The translations under genes and the position numbers were made by a program. Positions 1 to 5,324 of a stretch of 6,238 nt of DNA are shown piece after piece (the stretch's first letter is position 1; each line of letters begins with the position of its first letter). The notes below the pieces were generated by a model that was not told where the DNA came from, searched no databases, and saw only the letters and a list, made by a program, of their open reading frames with translations. Origin of the DNA: JBHPHA01 sp042569905 (GTDB lineage Bacteria; Patescibacteriota; Minisyncoccia; Moranbacterales; UBA9337); NCBI GenBank assembly GCA_042569905.1, contig JBHPHA010000036.1:1-6238 (forward strand). Direction: 5' to 3'.

Positions 1-10
1 TCTCCTCCGT
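1..10 (-). promoter_or_regulatory. SD-like sequence at the window edge, probably for a gene starting just outside
   Basis: Read on the minus strand, the last bases of the window are ACGGAGGAGA, a near-perfect Shine-Dalgarno core. No start codon follows inside the window, so a minus-strand gene may begin a few bases beyond the left edge. Just upstream, one frame reads KVIFDIEVDGG, which looks protein-like, but it has no ATG, GTG or TTG start. The SD reading is an inference from position and sequence only. Confidence 0.35.
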
Positions 11-76
11 CAACTTCAATATCAAAAATTACCTTATCAGTAATTTTGACTTAGTGAAAATGAACTTACAGAAAGT

Positions 77-85
77 ATCATAACA
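77..85 (-). promoter_or_regulatory. Possible extended -10 promoter element
   Basis: The minus strand reads TGTTATGAT here, which fits the extended -10 pattern TGnTATAAT with one mismatch. No good -35 hexamer stands 16 to 18 nt upstream, as expected when an extended -10 is used. It lies downstream of the terminator of the small secreted-protein gene and upstream of the SD-like sequence at the left edge, so it could drive the gene presumed to start outside the window. The leader would be roughly 70 nt. In such AT-rich DNA this could be chance. Confidence 0.25.
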
Positions 86-154
86 TATTGAATATGAAAT
101 AAAGTTAAATTTTTTATAAAGTTTTATTCATAATTTTATTTTCATTTTTGAATT

Positions 155-190
155 AAATGTATCTTTAAATGTACATTTAAAGATACATTT
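155..190. repeat. Perfect 36-nt palindrome
   Basis: Positions 155-172 read AAATGTATCTTTAAATGT and positions 173-190 are the exact reverse complement, with no spacer. The symmetry breaks at 154/191. Each half contains AAATGT twice (155-160 and 168-173), so there is a nested smaller repeat. It lies in a non-coding stretch between the terminator at 241-272 and the presumed next gene. No T-run follows on either strand, which argues against an intrinsic terminator. A binding site for a dimeric or tetrameric regulator, or a cruciform or mobile-element end, is possible. Confidence 0.9.
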
Positions 191-240
191 CTATTCTACC
201 CTACTAAGCTGAAATAAAGATAAAAAAATCTTAAAATAAC

Positions 241-272
241 AAAAAAAACGCTTCTGGATTTTTCCAAAAGCG
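241..272 (-). terminator. Strong Rho-independent terminator
   Basis: On the minus strand CGCTTTTGGA (272-263) pairs with TCCAGAAGCG (258-249) across an AAAA loop, giving a 10-bp stem with one G-U pair. Eight T residues follow directly (248-241). It starts 33 nt after the TAA of the 103-aa secreted-protein gene and is therefore that gene's transcription end. Confidence 0.93.
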
Positions 273-305
273 CTTTACTTTCAACACCTTAAGTGAATGA
301 GTCAG

Positions 306-617
306 TTATTCACCCATCACAACATCGATCCCCTCAGGATTGGCAAAATCTCCGACCAGCCAAGCCTCTGCTTCATCTTGACTACCACCCTCCGGGGCAA
401 TATAGCACCAAAGTGCATTTTTATTTAATGCGTCCCAGAAGCATTCTCCTGTTGGAACAAAACCCGCTGGAGCACAAACCGTCACATCCCCGCTTGCCTG
501 ATCCAAAAAAACCATTTCATTATCAGAACAATTCACCACCCCAATGCTCGGTGAAGCGCTTGCCACCCCAGCACTCATCAACAACACAACCAAAAACAAT
601 CCGATCTTTCGAAACAT
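306..617 (-). CDS. Small secreted four-cysteine protein, function unknown
   Basis: The 103-aa product starts with a clear Sec signal peptide: MFRK, a hydrophobic core at residues 5-18, then A-S-A at 19-21, with likely cleavage after residue 21. No lipobox cysteine is present. The mature part is about 82 residues, acidic, and has four cysteines (30, 48, 59, 71), enough for two disulfides in an oxidising compartment. I do not recognise a family. The start is firm: GGGAGG lies 5 nt before the ATG. The gene has its own near-consensus promoter and a strong terminator, so it is a one-gene unit, probably well expressed. It looks richer in G+C than the surrounding DNA, which could reflect expression level or separate origin. 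It may be a periplasmic or exported small protein; a role cannot be assigned. Confidence 0.85.
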   Translation of the reverse strand: MFRKIGLFLVVLLMSAGVASASPSIGVVNCSDNEMVFLDQASGDVTVCAPAGFVPTGECFWDALNKNALWCYIAPEGGSQDEAEAWLVGDFANPEGIDVVMGE

Positions 618-622
618 CTTTA

Positions 623-628
623 CCTCCC
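623..628 (-). promoter_or_regulatory. Strong ribosome binding site of the secreted-protein gene
   Basis: The minus strand reads GGGAGG followed by TAAAG and then ATG at 617. This is a close match to the anti-SD with ideal spacing and fixes the start codon. It contrasts with the large operon to the right, whose starts lack a comparable site. Confidence 0.85.
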
Positions 629-680
629 AATTTAATTATTCAAATACTCATCCTTGTCCAAATCATCACTTGAACTATAA

Positions 681-709
681 ATTTTAACAAAAATAACCTA
701 ATTTGTCAA
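681..709 (-). promoter_or_regulatory. Near-consensus sigma-70-type promoter for the secreted-protein gene
   Basis: On the minus strand TTGACA (709-704) is a perfect -35 hexamer. After a 17-nt spacer comes TAAAAT (686-681), a -10 with one mismatch. Transcription would begin near 674, leaving a leader of about 57 nt before the ATG at 617. No operator-like inverted repeat overlaps it, so constitutive expression is plausible. Confidence 0.85.
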
Positions 710-721
710 TCCAAGAGAAGA

Positions 722-742
722 AAAGGCACCTGACCCCTTTTA
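722..742 (-). repeat. Small inverted-repeat motif, possible terminator or IS200-type remnant
   Basis: On the minus strand AAAAGG and CCTTTT flank the 9-nt loop GGTCAGGTG, directly after the amidohydrolase stop codon and followed by the pyrimidine-rich CTTCTCTT. The 6-bp stem could give weak termination. The core GGTCAGGTGCC framed by AAAA/TTTT also resembles short motifs I recall near solitary IS200-like (Y1, REP-associated) transposases in many bacteria. No transposase is present here, so that link rests on memory of the motif and is tentative. Confidence 0.45.
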
Positions 743-745
743 TCC

Positions 746-1768
746 TTAATAATAATTGAGCTCATATAAAGCGCTGTTTGTATACTCTTCCTTTAATAAA
801 GATTTAATTTGATCAATCGTTTTACCTCCTACCTTTTCTATGCCCAAAGCCCTCATTCCATTAATTGTCATTAAATTTAAAACTTGCTCAATTGGCATTT
901 CTTCTGGGCTTAGTGACAAACCCTTTTGCAAAAGTGCGGCAAATTTTCCTGCCTCCCAGATATCCAACCTATTTGAGCTGGCTGCTCCATCTGTACCTAG
1001 ACAAACATTAACCCCTTTCCTAATCATTTTTGAAATAGGTGCAACTCCTGAGCCTAGCTTTAAATTACTTAACGGACAATGAGCCACACTAGACTTTCTC
1101 CTAGCTAAAATTTCAATATCTTCATCTGTCACCCAAACACAATGAGCTAACAATGTTTTTTCATCTAAAATCCCTAGACTATCCAAATAGGCCACTGGGG
1201 TTAATTTATTTTTCTCCAAGCATTCATCAAATTCTCTTTTAGTTTCAGCTACATGAATATGATAAATTGCATCATATTTTCTAGCTAATTCCTTTGCTGC
1301 CACGAGAATCTCTTTTGAAACAGCATAAATGGAATGTGGTGCAACTGCTACCGATATATCAGGATCATTTAAATACTTCTTCAGAAGCCGTTCCGTTATT
1401 TGCAAAGCCTCTTGAGGAGCTTTAGAGCTGGGAGTGGGGAAATCCAATATAACTTCTCCGATTACAGCCTGAACTCCCTCTTCTTTAGCTGCCTTAGCTA
1501 CCTGATCTTGAAAAAAATACATATCACAAAAAGCTGCAATGCCATTTTGCTTCATTTCTTTAATAGCTTTCTTTGAATTCTTATAAACAAACTCAGCACT
1601 GACTTGTTCTTTTTCAGCTGGCCAAATGTAATCATTTAGCCATTTTTCCAATGGCACATCTTCCGCTACCCCTCTAAAGGCCACCATAGCCGCATGAGTA
1701 TGCGCGTTAACCAAAAAACCACTTGGACTTTTCAATTCGCTATTTCTTTTTGTTTTTTTATAATTCAT
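746..1768 (-). CDS. Amidohydrolase, MTA/SAH deaminase-like, lacking the beta-sandwich parts
   Basis: The 340-aa product belongs to the metal-dependent amidohydrolase superfamily, closest in style to 5-methylthioadenosine/S-adenosylhomocysteine deaminases (MtaD, TrzN/AtzA-like). Visible motifs are N-A-H-T-H (His23, His25), the substrate-side stretch F-R-G-V-A-E-D, H-I-H-V-A-E-T (His172, Glu175), L-L-A-H-C (His209), A-H-C-P-L-S-N (230-235) and G-T-D-G (Asp260). All expected metal ligands are present. Family members usually carry about 30-60 residues before H-T-H and about 50 more after A-L-G, which together form a beta-sandwich. Here H-T-H is reached by residue 25, and A-L-G-I-E-K (307-312) runs almost directly into V-G-G-K and a helical tail. 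An in-frame TAA lies two codons before the ATG, so no upstream start is possible. AGGT 5 nt before the ATG is a modest SD. It could be a minimal barrel enzyme or a decaying gene; the exact substrate is not certain. Confidence 0.85.
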   Translation of the reverse strand: MNYKKTKRNSELKSPSGFLVNAHTHAAMVAFRGVAEDVPLEKWLNDYIWPAEKEQVSAEFVYKNSKKAIKEMKQNGIAAFCDMYFFQDQVAKAAKEEGVQAVIGEVILDFPTPSSKAPQEALQITERLLKKYLNDPDISVAVAPHSIYAVSKEILVAAKELARKYDAIYHIHVAETKREFDECLEKNKLTPVAYLDSLGILDEKTLLAHCVWVTDEDIEILARRKSSVAHCPLSNLKLGSGVAPISKMIRKGVNVCLGTDGAASSNRLDIWEAGKFAALLQKGLSLSPEEMPIEQVLNLMTINGMRALGIEKVGGKTIDQIKSLLKEEYTNSALYELNYY

Positions 1769-1782
1769 TTTTTACCTGATAA

Positions 1783-1812
1783 ATATTACATTATTAAAGC
1801 TTTGAAATACAA
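1783..1812 (-). promoter_or_regulatory. Possible promoter upstream of the amidohydrolase
   Basis: On the minus strand TTGTAT (1812-1807) and TAATAT (1788-1783) are separated by 18 nt. The -10 ends only 14 nt before the ATG, so the leader would be very short and might cut into the AGGT ribosome site. The fit to hexamers is moderate in a very AT-rich stretch, so this is a weak call. Confidence 0.3.
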
Positions 1813-1851
1813 CTTATTTTTATGCTAACTTGTACTAATTGTTGATTATTT

Positions 1852-1974
1852 TTAGAGATTTCCTACCCAAAAAAATATAAACCACAGCAAGTCCCAGATA
1901 TTAACATCCACTGGGTATTCTGCACCTATAAAAATAATTACCACTAGTGAAAATCAACTATCTACTTTTTTCAA
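1852..1974 (-). pseudogene. TGA-interrupted small membrane ORF resembling the N-terminus of the 509-aa protein
   Basis: A TTG at 1974-1972 sits 6 nt after GGAGG, one of the best SD sites in the window, and overlaps the TGA of the preceding short frame. It reads MKKVDS, then a TGA at 1956-1954, then 33 more codons to a TAA at 1854-1852. The second part is hydrophobic, with two stretches either side of AEYPVDVN. M-K-K-V-D also occurs at residues 10-14 of the 509-aa protein. The piece IWDLLWFIFF aligns with its HFDLIWAVFF (residues 57-66), sharing D, L, W, F and F in register. A shortened, decayed copy of that gene's front end is the simplest reading. Read-through of the TGA is a less likely alternative. 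Confidence 0.5.
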
Positions 1975-2150
1975 AATATTCCTCCCCCTGGACCGCTCAG
2001 ACCACTAAATAGGCGCTTCTCTATAGAATTCACTGATGATTTCTCACTCAGATCAGTATTGGAAACATTAACCTTTAAGCAATCTGTGTCCTTGCTCATT
2101 ATCTCCAACAACGGATTAGAGGACTTTGCTACATCAAAAAATTCGTCATC
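1971..2150 (-). pseudogene. Short open frame, likely remnant of an outer-domain gene
   Basis: A 59-codon frame runs from just after an in-frame TAG (2153-2151) to a TGA at 1973-1971. Its composition is protein-like: an acidic start DDEFFDVAK, mixed helical sequence, one cysteine and a glycine-rich end SGPGGGIF. The first possible start is an ATG at 2099, preceded by GGAG at a short 3-nt spacing, which would give 42 aa. It lies between the PsbP-like fragment at 2188-2272 and the interrupted membrane ORF, and may be the continuation of the same decayed gene. I recognise no family. It could also be a genuine small protein translationally coupled to the TTG frame downstream. Confidence 0.4.
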
Positions 2151-2187
2151 CTAAATAAATATTGTAGCAAGCCCATTCGAATCGAAT

Positions 2188-2272
2188 TTATTTTGAAATG
2201 TCAAAGTCATATTTTTTTAGGATATCGAAATTCAAATCCCAACTCTGCATTTCGATAAATTTTACCATCCAT
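2188..2272 (-). pseudogene. Remnant of a PsbP-like domain
   Basis: Three nucleotides after the TAG of the 509-aa gene, an ATG opens a 21-codon frame reading KIYRNAELGFEFRYPKK and ending at TGA (2209-2207). The signature G-F-E-F-R-Y-P matches Y-D-F-E-F-K-Y-P in the 509-aa protein and G-F-E-F-E-Y-P in the 358-aa protein. At the run of seven A residues after the CCT codon, a shift by one base would continue as YDFDISK to a TAA at 2190-2188. This is therefore probably the start of a third PsbP-like domain broken by a frameshift and stops. The fragment is short, but the motif match and its location directly behind a relative support the call. Confidence 0.6.
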
Positions 2273-2275
2273 AAA

Positions 2276-3805
2276 CTACAAGGATTCCCATACCTTCTCT
2301 ACCTTCTCTGTAATATTTCGCCATTGCTCTTCTGTTGCCTTGCCATTTTTATAATTGCGATCAATTTCAGCACGCGCAACCTTTCCCTTTCCTATTGCAA
2401 AATCATTACATTGAGATACTTTTTCACCTGCTCTAATTGGTGCACAAAACCAAACCGTTTGTGTAAAGTTACCATTTGGATCATTGAAAACAAGTGACTT
2501 TTCTTCAGCAACACCCTCTCCAACGTTAATTTTTTTAAGCTGAGCAAATTCTCCCGCAGCAAGCCCCGTTCTCCTTGAGTGTGTGAAAAACCATTCATCT
2601 TCACTTTGATTTTTAACTCCAATTCCAACAATAAAACCATCAGCTGTTTCTAATGACACATAGCGAAAACCTTTTATCATACCTTCTACTGCATCACTAT
2701 AGTGATCAGTTAAAATCCAATCACTAGGATACTTAAACTCAAAATCATATTTTTCATTTTCATAAGCTTGCCATTTACCCGTATCAGATCCTTTGTAAGT
2801 AGCCCCACAAGGCTCATCCAGTAACTCTCCTTGCTTGAAATACTTCTCACCATCCGTTGCGCAATACACATCAATAACCCTAAAATTATCTTGATTTACT
2901 CCACCAAGAACTTCTGAGTGATAATAAATATGATTCTTATCATAAAAATATCCCTTACCAAGCTCTTTAAACGTACCCGCATCTGCACCATCAAGCGTTT
3001 TAGTATATTTAATACTATTACTATGCATTCCAGTGTATCCCATGCAAACATTATTATCTTTAATATCCCAAATCGGACCCTTTCCTTGAATTTCCAGATA
3101 ACAAGGATCCTTAATTAACAATTCATCTTGAATTAAGTTACTTAAAAATAACACCTGGATAAAAAACACCAGCACTACCAGGGTGAGTGCCTTTTTCCTT
3201 TTCTTAACATGCTCCATAAAATCAAGAATGTACACAACAAAAAAAGGCGCCATAATAGATAAATAAAACCTAATAATAACGCTCCAGGGACGCATTACCC
3301 TTATTATCTCAATTTCATCATATTGTACTGCAGAAAAAAAGTTCAAAAGAAACAATACAGACATAAACAGTAGTGGAGCAAAACTAAGATAAATAGCCCA
3401 TCTCACAAGTCCAGATACCATATTCTTAAATTTAAGAATAGTAATAAGCCCTAATGTGCATATAGTAGAAAATAATACAGTAGTTAATGGAATAGTATCC
3501 ACCTTCAATAATAACAACATCAAACCTAAAAATGAGACAAATACCAAGCACTTCTTAAGAACAATGTCTTTCTCCCATTGCAACGCAATAAACGCCACTG
3601 CCATTGCAAAAAAAACTGCCCATATTAAATCAAAATGAGGAATACACACGACATACTTTTCAAAAACCCACTCAAAACCAAAAAACTTAAAAACAAGGCT
3701 TGCTGCAAAAATTGCAATCAACTTCAAAACATCCTCCCACTTAAATTCAAGGTACTTTTTCCAATCTACTTTTTTCATTTCTTGATTATTTTTATTCATA
3801 AACAT
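2276..3805 (-). CDS. Seven-TM membrane protein with DKNYY-like and PsbP-like outer domain
   Basis: The 509-aa product has about seven hydrophobic segments (near residues 25-43, 58-76, 83-100, 105-125, 133-157, 175-196, 206-224). A large C-terminal part follows, probably outside the membrane. Residues about 262-330 contain G-A-D-A-G-T-F, F-Y-D-K-N-H-I-Y-Y and V-N-Q-D-N-F, as in DKNYY-family repeats. Residues about 348-509 begin Y-D-F-E-F-K-Y-P-S-D-W, the usual opening of a PsbP-like domain. Function is unknown; these domains occur in many uncharacterised surface proteins. The longest start (3805) overlaps the previous gene by 14 nt without an SD. Met10 (3778) would leave a 13-nt gap and matches the start of a related relic at 1974, so the true start may be there. 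It is the last gene of the cluster. TAG is the stop. Confidence 0.8.
   Translation of the reverse strand: MFMNKNNQEMKKVDWKKYLEFKWEDVLKLIAIFAASLVFKFFGFEWVFEKYVVCIPHFDLIWAVFFAMAVAFIALQWEKDIVLKKCLVFVSFLGLMLLLLKVDTIPLTTVLFSTICTLGLITILKFKNMVSGLVRWAIYLSFAPLLFMSVLFLLNFFSAVQYDEIEIIRVMRPWSVIIRFYLSIMAPFFVVYILDFMEHVKKRKKALTLVVLVFFIQVLFLSNLIQDELLIKDPCYLEIQGKGPIWDIKDNNVCMGYTGMHSNSIKYTKTLDGADAGTFKELGKGYFYDKNHIYYHSEVLGGVNQDNFRVIDVYCATDGEKYFKQGELLDEPCGATYKGSDTGKWQAYENEKYDFEFKYPSDWILTDHYSDAVEGMIKGFRYVSLETADGFIVGIGVKNQSEDEWFFTHSRRTGLAAGEFAQLKKINVGEGVAEEKSLVFNDPNGNFTQTVWFCAPIRAGEKVSQCNDFAIGKGKVARAEIDRNYKNGKATEEQWRNITEKVEKVWESL
3421..3440. repeat. Perfect 20-nt palindrome inside the 509-aa gene
   Basis: TATTCTTAAATTTAAGAATA equals its own reverse complement. 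It lies in the codons for the short loop I-L-K-F-K-N after the fourth membrane segment. AT-rich coding sequence can produce such symmetry by chance, and no function is implied. Confidence 0.85.
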
Positions 3806-4868
3806 TTATTACTTTTGTCTCTTTTAGACTACTTAGTATCTTAGCATAAATCCTATCATTATCTTCATCATCACTATTAAAAACTAGTTCAATTGCGCAA
3901 CTATCCGCATCATTGCAGTCAAAATAAACTCCTCTTATTATATACCACTCTTTCTCATTAATAGTATTTACTACTCTACCAAGTAATCCTGACACATCAT
4001 GTGGGCTTATGAACCCATTCCACTTACTCATTAGCTTATTTCTTGGAATTTCAGTCTCATTAATTGCTCTTTTTTGAATTTCAGCACAACAATATTTTGC
4101 CTTACATGGAATCATGGAATTATACGAAATAACCACAATATCAAACTCATTGCCCTTCTTTGAACAAGACAGTACATATCTCTCACTTATTGAATCATCC
4201 TTTTTCTCACAATAAGGAGGATATTCAAATTCAAAACCATTTTCATTATCAACAAACTTCTTCCATTTATTTTTCAAATATATCTCACCCCAAGCCCTCT
4301 TTTCAGCATTTTCAGTATCCCTATCAAACCTCTCTACGGCTTTAATATCATTATTCAAGCTCCAAATCCAAAAAACAAACAAACCAATAATTGCCAGAAT
4401 AATACCCAAACCTCTCCAATCCTTCTTTTCATCTCCCAGAAAACCTTTACTGACAAACCTCACGAACATTGCAACAATACATCCTATCAAAAAGGGTCCG
4501 ATTAGCCATATCACTGGAAACATTAATACCAAATTCAAAGAAATAAACATACTACGAAAACTCCATAAATCTTCAACAGGATCGACAATTTGAATAAAAA
4601 CAAAAAGAATTACTGCTGACAAAAAAATCACCAATACAAGAACTCTCAATGGTCTTGCAAGAAACAGCGGGAACCTATCCTTATCCTTTTTATGCATAAC
4701 ACCAAAAACCGCTCCCCATAAAATAAGAAACCCGATAAGAATCCAAATAAACATTGATTCCCAAAACTCGCCAACATATTCTTTACCAAAAAATATAGCA
4801 ACTACAAGAACAGAGACAGCTAGAACATTCCTTATATACGGTAAAAATGGTTTAATTTTTTTAAACAT
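3792..4868 (-). CDS. Five-TM membrane protein with cysteine-rich PsbP-like outer domain
   Basis: The 358-aa product starts MFKKIKPF and has about five membrane segments (near residues 13-28, 36-57, 73-95, 105-138 as a long or double segment, 153-170). Residues 171-358 form a soluble part, probably extracytoplasmic. It carries E-N-G-F-E-F-E-Y-P-P (209-218), the PsbP-like opening also found in the next gene, and seven cysteines (220, 235, 255, 260, 261, 318, 324) including a C-C pair, suggesting disulfides or a metal site. The layout of membrane block then PsbP-like domain mirrors the 509-aa neighbour, so the two are probably distant paralogues or analogues. The gene lies 27 nt after the 137-aa gene and its end overlaps the next start. 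No SD is visible before the ATG. No enzymatic motif was recognised; function unknown. Confidence 0.8.
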   Translation of the reverse strand: MFKKIKPFLPYIRNVLAVSVLVVAIFFGKEYVGEFWESMFIWILIGFLILWGAVFGVMHKKDKDRFPLFLARPLRVLVLVIFLSAVILFVFIQIVDPVEDLWSFRSMFISLNLVLMFPVIWLIGPFLIGCIVAMFVRFVSKGFLGDEKKDWRGLGIILAIIGLFVFWIWSLNNDIKAVERFDRDTENAEKRAWGEIYLKNKWKKFVDNENGFEFEYPPYCEKKDDSISERYVLSCSKKGNEFDIVVISYNSMIPCKAKYCCAEIQKRAINETEIPRNKLMSKWNGFISPHDVSGLLGRVVNTINEKEWYIIRGVYFDCNDADSCAIELVFNSDDEDNDRIYAKILSSLKETKVINVYE

Positions 4869-4895
4869 TAATTTTTCAATAAACTATTATTAACC

Positions 4896-5309
4896 CTACA
4901 TATTTAACAAAATGTCTTTTGCGGTTTTAAGTCGCAAAAGTTCTGACTTTTTAAATAAAACTTCAACACCCTCCTTATCTCCTAATGCATCTTTCAACCA
5001 TTTCTCAATTCTTACTATTTCACTATCCACAAACCGACTCATTTCGTCTCTCCTTACATTCTCTTCTTTTATGATGATTTTTAACTCCTCTTCTGTAATA
5101 TTAGCTCGATTAATCTTATCAACACATCCAGTCCTTACTTGATCTTCCCAATCACACATAAAGGTGGGGTCATACTTAGCATTATTAACAAGATTCAACC
5201 AAATATAATACAATACTCCAGACATAACCAATAACATCAAAAAGGTTAAAAACAAAGAAATCACAAATTTCTTTCTAATTTTTGGTTGGTTTTTTAAATT
5301 TGTTTTCAT
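4896..5309 (-). CDS. Single-pass membrane protein, unknown function
   Basis: The 137-aa product has a Lys/Arg-rich N-terminus (residues 1-14), one hydrophobic segment at 15-38, then a soluble tail of about 100 residues. By the positive-inside rule the tail faces outward. Two cysteines (52 and 62) lie close after the membrane and could form a disulfide. The rest is charged and likely helical (about residues 69-137), rich in Glu, Lys and Arg. No family is recognised. It lies 15 nt after the 275-aa gene and 27 nt before the 358-aa gene, so it is probably co-transcribed. Only a weak AAGAA precedes the ATG. It may be an accessory subunit of the neighbouring membrane proteins, by position only. Confidence 0.75.
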   Translation of the reverse strand: MKTNLKNQPKIRKKFVISLFLTFLMLLVMSGVLYYIWLNLVNNAKYDPTFMCDWEDQVRTGCVDKINRANITEEELKIIIKEENVRRDEMSRFVDSEIVRIEKWLKDALGDKEGVEVLFKKSELLRLKTAKDILLNM

Positions 5310-5324
5310 GATTTCTTAATCAAA

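Larger units (their letters stand above)
1..240. other. AT-rich non-coding region
   Basis: No gene is supported here on either strand. On the plus strand an open frame from the edge ends at a TAG at 52-54 after 17 codons of low-complexity Ser/Thr/Ile sequence and is probably noise. The region holds the 36-nt palindrome, a possible extended -10 element and the edge SD-like sequence. It probably serves as the upstream region of a minus-strand gene lying to the left. Confidence 0.5.
1769..2275. other. Gene-free interval holding decayed coding sequence
   Basis: No intact gene is seen in these 507 nt. On the minus strand three short protein-like frames follow one another: a PsbP-like start, a 59-codon frame and a TGA-broken membrane segment. 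A weak promoter for the amidohydrolase follows. The order, with a PsbP-like piece first and an N-terminal piece later, suggests either two relics or a rearranged one. No clear terminator for the upstream operon was found. On the plus strand only short frames occur. Confidence 0.5.

Noticed and set aside
293..673. Plus-strand open frame opposite the secreted-protein gene
   Set aside because: It is antisense to a gene with promoter, SD, signal peptide and terminator. Its product is Pro/His/Gln-rich without recognisable features.
1852..1947. Plus-strand frame containing NIHWVFCTYKNNYH, reminiscent of the start of an IS200-like transposase
   Set aside because: It is only about 31 codons with no other transposase motif and no start codon, and the opposite strand gives a better match to the neighbouring membrane-protein family.
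2198..2497. Plus-strand open frame of 99 codons opposite the end of the 509-aa gene
   Set aside because: It overlaps the conserved PsbP-like region on the other strand and has low-complexity Ile/Phe/Ser-rich content typical of the complement of AT-rich coding DNA.
2392..2640. Second minus-strand frame inside the 509-aa gene
   Set aside because: It lies wholly inside the larger gene in another frame and shows no domain or start signal.
2693..2706. Perfect 14-nt palindrome ATCACTATAGTGAT
   Set aside because: It lies inside the 509-aa coding sequence, is short, and is plausible by chance.
3635..3844. Plus-strand frame across the junction of the two large membrane genes
   Set aside because: It is antisense to both genes, Lys/Leu/Phe-rich, and has no ribosome site.
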